From Gemmatimonadota bacterium (GTDB taxonomy: Bacteria; Gemmatimonadota; Gemmatimonadetes; Gemmatimonadales; GWC2-71-9), in NCBI GenBank assembly GCA_024640185.1, contig JAHEFN010000166.1, forward strand, positions 1 through 5,695: 5,695 nt of DNA, read 5' to 3'. Positions 4,531 through 5,695 of this stretch are shown here, one piece after another. How positions within the stretch are numbered: position 1 is the stretch's first letter; every line of letters begins with the position of its first letter. The translations under genes were made by a program, and so were the position numbers. The notes under the pieces are model-generated. The model was not told where the DNA came from. It ran no database searches and saw only the letters and a program-made list of their open reading frames with translations.

Positions 4531-5695
4531 CGGGCCTCACCCGCTGGATCGGCGCGCTGGCCCTCGGGTTCGGACTGTGGAGCAGTCCGGCCGCGGCCCA
4601 GACGAGCACAAACCCGCATGGCCCCGCGGTTGGTGCGTGCGTCACCTGTCACTTGCCGACCGCCTGGCAGCCGGTGGAGATCAGCGACAGCTTTGCCCAC
4701 GCCGAAGGGATCTTCGCCCTGGACGGCGCCCATGCCTCGACCAGCTGTACCAGTTGCCATGCCACTTTGGTCTTCGACGAGGCACCGACGACCTGTGCCT
4801 CCTGTCACGAAGACCTCCATCGCGGTGAACTCGGGATCAACTGTGCCCGGTGTCACACCACTCGCAGCTTCGTCGATGAAGTCGGTCAGGTACGGCTCCA
4901 CGAGGAGACCCGCTTCCCACTGCGAGCGGCCCACACCACCGTGGCCTGCAGCTCATGTCATCCATCGACATCGGCGGGTCAACCACAGTTCCGGGGACGG
5001 TCGACTACCTGCGTTGGATGCCACCAAGCTGACTACGAGGGGGCCAGCGACCCGCTGCATGCCGGACCCGGATTCCCGACCGAGTGCACGACATGTCACA
5101 CCCAAACCGCCTGGCGGGGGGCGCCGTTTGATCATGGCGCGACCCAGTTTCCGCTGACGGGAGCGCACCAAGCGACGACCTGCGCCTCGTGTCATGCCGA
5201 CGGCGTGTATGCCGGGAAGCCGACGGCGTGTGTGGCCTGTCATCAGCCCGACTACGACGGCACCACGACACCGCCGCACGAGGCGGCCACCTTTGCCACG
5301 ACCTGTGCCTCGTGCCACACCACCACCGCGTGGCTCGGCAATCCGTTCGACCACGGCACCACCCAGTTCCCCTTGACGGGCCCGCACCAGATCGCGACCT
5401 GTGAGTCCTGTCACGCTGACGGCATCTATGCCGGGCGGCCGACCTCCTGCATCAGCTGTCACCAGCCTGACTTCGACGGCACCACCAATCCAAATCACAG
5501 TCAGGCCGGCTACTCGACCGATTGTGCGACCTGTCATACCGATGGCACTCGCTGGGCCGGGGCCACCTACGACCATGGCGCGACCCAGTTCCCGCTGACC
5601 GGCGCCCACCTGGCGACGACCTGCGCCTCGTGTCACGCCGACGGCGTCTATGCCGGGAAGCCGACGGCGTGTGTGGCCTGTCACCAACCCGACTA
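4527..5695 (+). CDS. Secreted multihaem cytochrome c, partial at 3' end, 15 CxxCH sites visible
   Basis: Reading from ATG 4527 the frame stays open to the window edge, giving 389 residues with no stop. Residues 1-24 are a Sec signal peptide (R6, hydrophobic core, AAA|Q cleavage after 24). First Cys of each CxxCH: 38, 74, 90, 106, 141, 162, 187, 219, 235, 260, 292, 308, 333, 366, 382. After one lone haem the protein is a chain of triheme units beginning at His 58, 125, 203, 276 and 350. The first unit has CHEDLH, as in the preceding cytochrome. Later units instead use CHQ(A/P)D(Y/F) followed by a P-x-H, and from unit 3 on are very alike. The ATG overlaps the TGA of the previous gene (ATGA), indicating coupled translation; the upstream GGCGGGA is a modest ribosome site. 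It is likely a paralogous partner wire working with the 23-haem protein. Total length and haem count cannot be known from here. Confidence 0.93.
   Translation, partial: MTGLTRWIGALALGFGLWSSPAAAQTSTNPHGPAVGACVTCHLPTAWQPVEISDSFAHAEGIFALDGAHASTSCTSCHATLVFDEAPTTCASCHEDLHRGELGINCARCHTTRSFVDEVGQVRLHEETRFPLRAAHTTVACSSCHPSTSAGQPQFRGRSTTCVGCHQADYEGASDPLHAGPGFPTECTTCHTQTAWRGAPFDHGATQFPLTGAHQATTCASCHADGVYAGKPTACVACHQPDYDGTTTPPHEAATFATTCASCHTTTAWLGNPFDHGTTQFPLTGPHQIATCESCHADGIYAGRPTSCISCHQPDFDGTTNPNHSQAGYSTDCATCHTDGTRWAGATYDHGATQFPLTGAHLATTCASCHADGVYAGKPTACVACHQPD
5133..5695 (+). repeat. Near-identical triheme tandem repeats (219 and 222 nt units, third copy cut by window end)
   Basis: Copies begin at the conserved His codon at 5133, 5352 and 5574. 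Units are 73 and 74 codons, with three CxxCH sites in each complete copy. The first 122 nt of copy 1 (5133-5254) and copy 3 (5574-5695) differ at about 10 positions by my hand alignment. Only one residue differs between them (Gln215 versus Leu362). Copy 2 is more diverged from both at the DNA and protein level. This suggests recent duplication or gene conversion between non-adjacent copies inside a coding repeat. The copy number beyond the window is unknown. Confidence 0.85.

Noticed and set aside
4953..5687. Reverse-strand open frame (244 codons) with repeated GHTRRRLPGI-like segments
   Set aside because: The repetition is just the complement of the triheme repeats in the forward cytochrome. 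It has no independent coding evidence.
5133..5695. Regular repeats that could suggest a CRISPR array or a non-coding satellite
   Set aside because: The units are 219-222 nt, multiples of three, continuous in frame with conserved CxxCH codons, and there are no unique spacers.
2530..5695. Catalytic multihaem enzyme such as nitrite reductase (NrfA) or hydroxylamine oxidoreductase
   Set aside because: No CxxCK site, no unusual haem motif and no catalytic domain appear. All sites are ordinary CxxCH in repeated modules, which suggests electron transfer.

Overview
The window is a dense, one-directional (+ strand) block of high-GC bacterial DNA. It carries what looks like a single transcription unit for moving electrons across a membrane. 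Two proteins have cleavable Sec signal peptides and many CxxCH haem c sites, which points to a diderm bacterium with periplasmic or surface multihaem cytochromes. The strong G/C bias at third codon positions and the use of TTG starts would fit Gemmatimonadota, Acidobacteriota or Myxococcota. The sequence alone does not settle the taxon.

Layout: (1) positions 1-73 may hold the tail of an upstream gene ending in a TTGA overlap. (2) 70-1083 encodes an integral membrane protein of about 337 residues with two H-X13-H helices, the signature of a two-haem b-type transmembrane electron wire. (3) 1093-2529 encodes a 478-residue membrane-anchored iron-sulfur flavoprotein. In order it has one N-terminal membrane helix, a four-Cys zinc-ribbon-like knot, a two-cluster ferredoxin domain, a fragment resembling the C-terminal FAD 'GD box' of thioredoxin-reductase-like enzymes, then the FAD and NAD(P) dinucleotide folds. 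The GD box therefore lies in front of the domains it normally follows. (4) 2530-4530 encodes a 666-residue secreted cytochrome with 23 CxxCH sites built mainly from triheme modules. (5) 4527 to the window end encodes a second secreted multihaem cytochrome, with 15 CxxCH sites in the 389 residues visible. It is cut by the window edge inside a near-identical repeat array.

The genes are packed with gaps of 9 and 0 nt and a 4-nt ATGA overlap, and there is no internal promoter or terminator that I can see. There is no gene-free stretch longer than 10 nt.

Working model (inference): the flavoprotein exchanges electrons with NAD(P)(H) in the cytoplasm and passes them through FAD and its iron-sulfur clusters to the inner haem of the membrane protein. 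The outer haem then hands them to the two periplasmic multihaem wires. The direction could be reversed. No outer-membrane barrel, terminal reductase or named electron acceptor is visible here, so the physiological partner (extracellular metal, another respiratory enzyme, or a detoxification reductase) is unknown.
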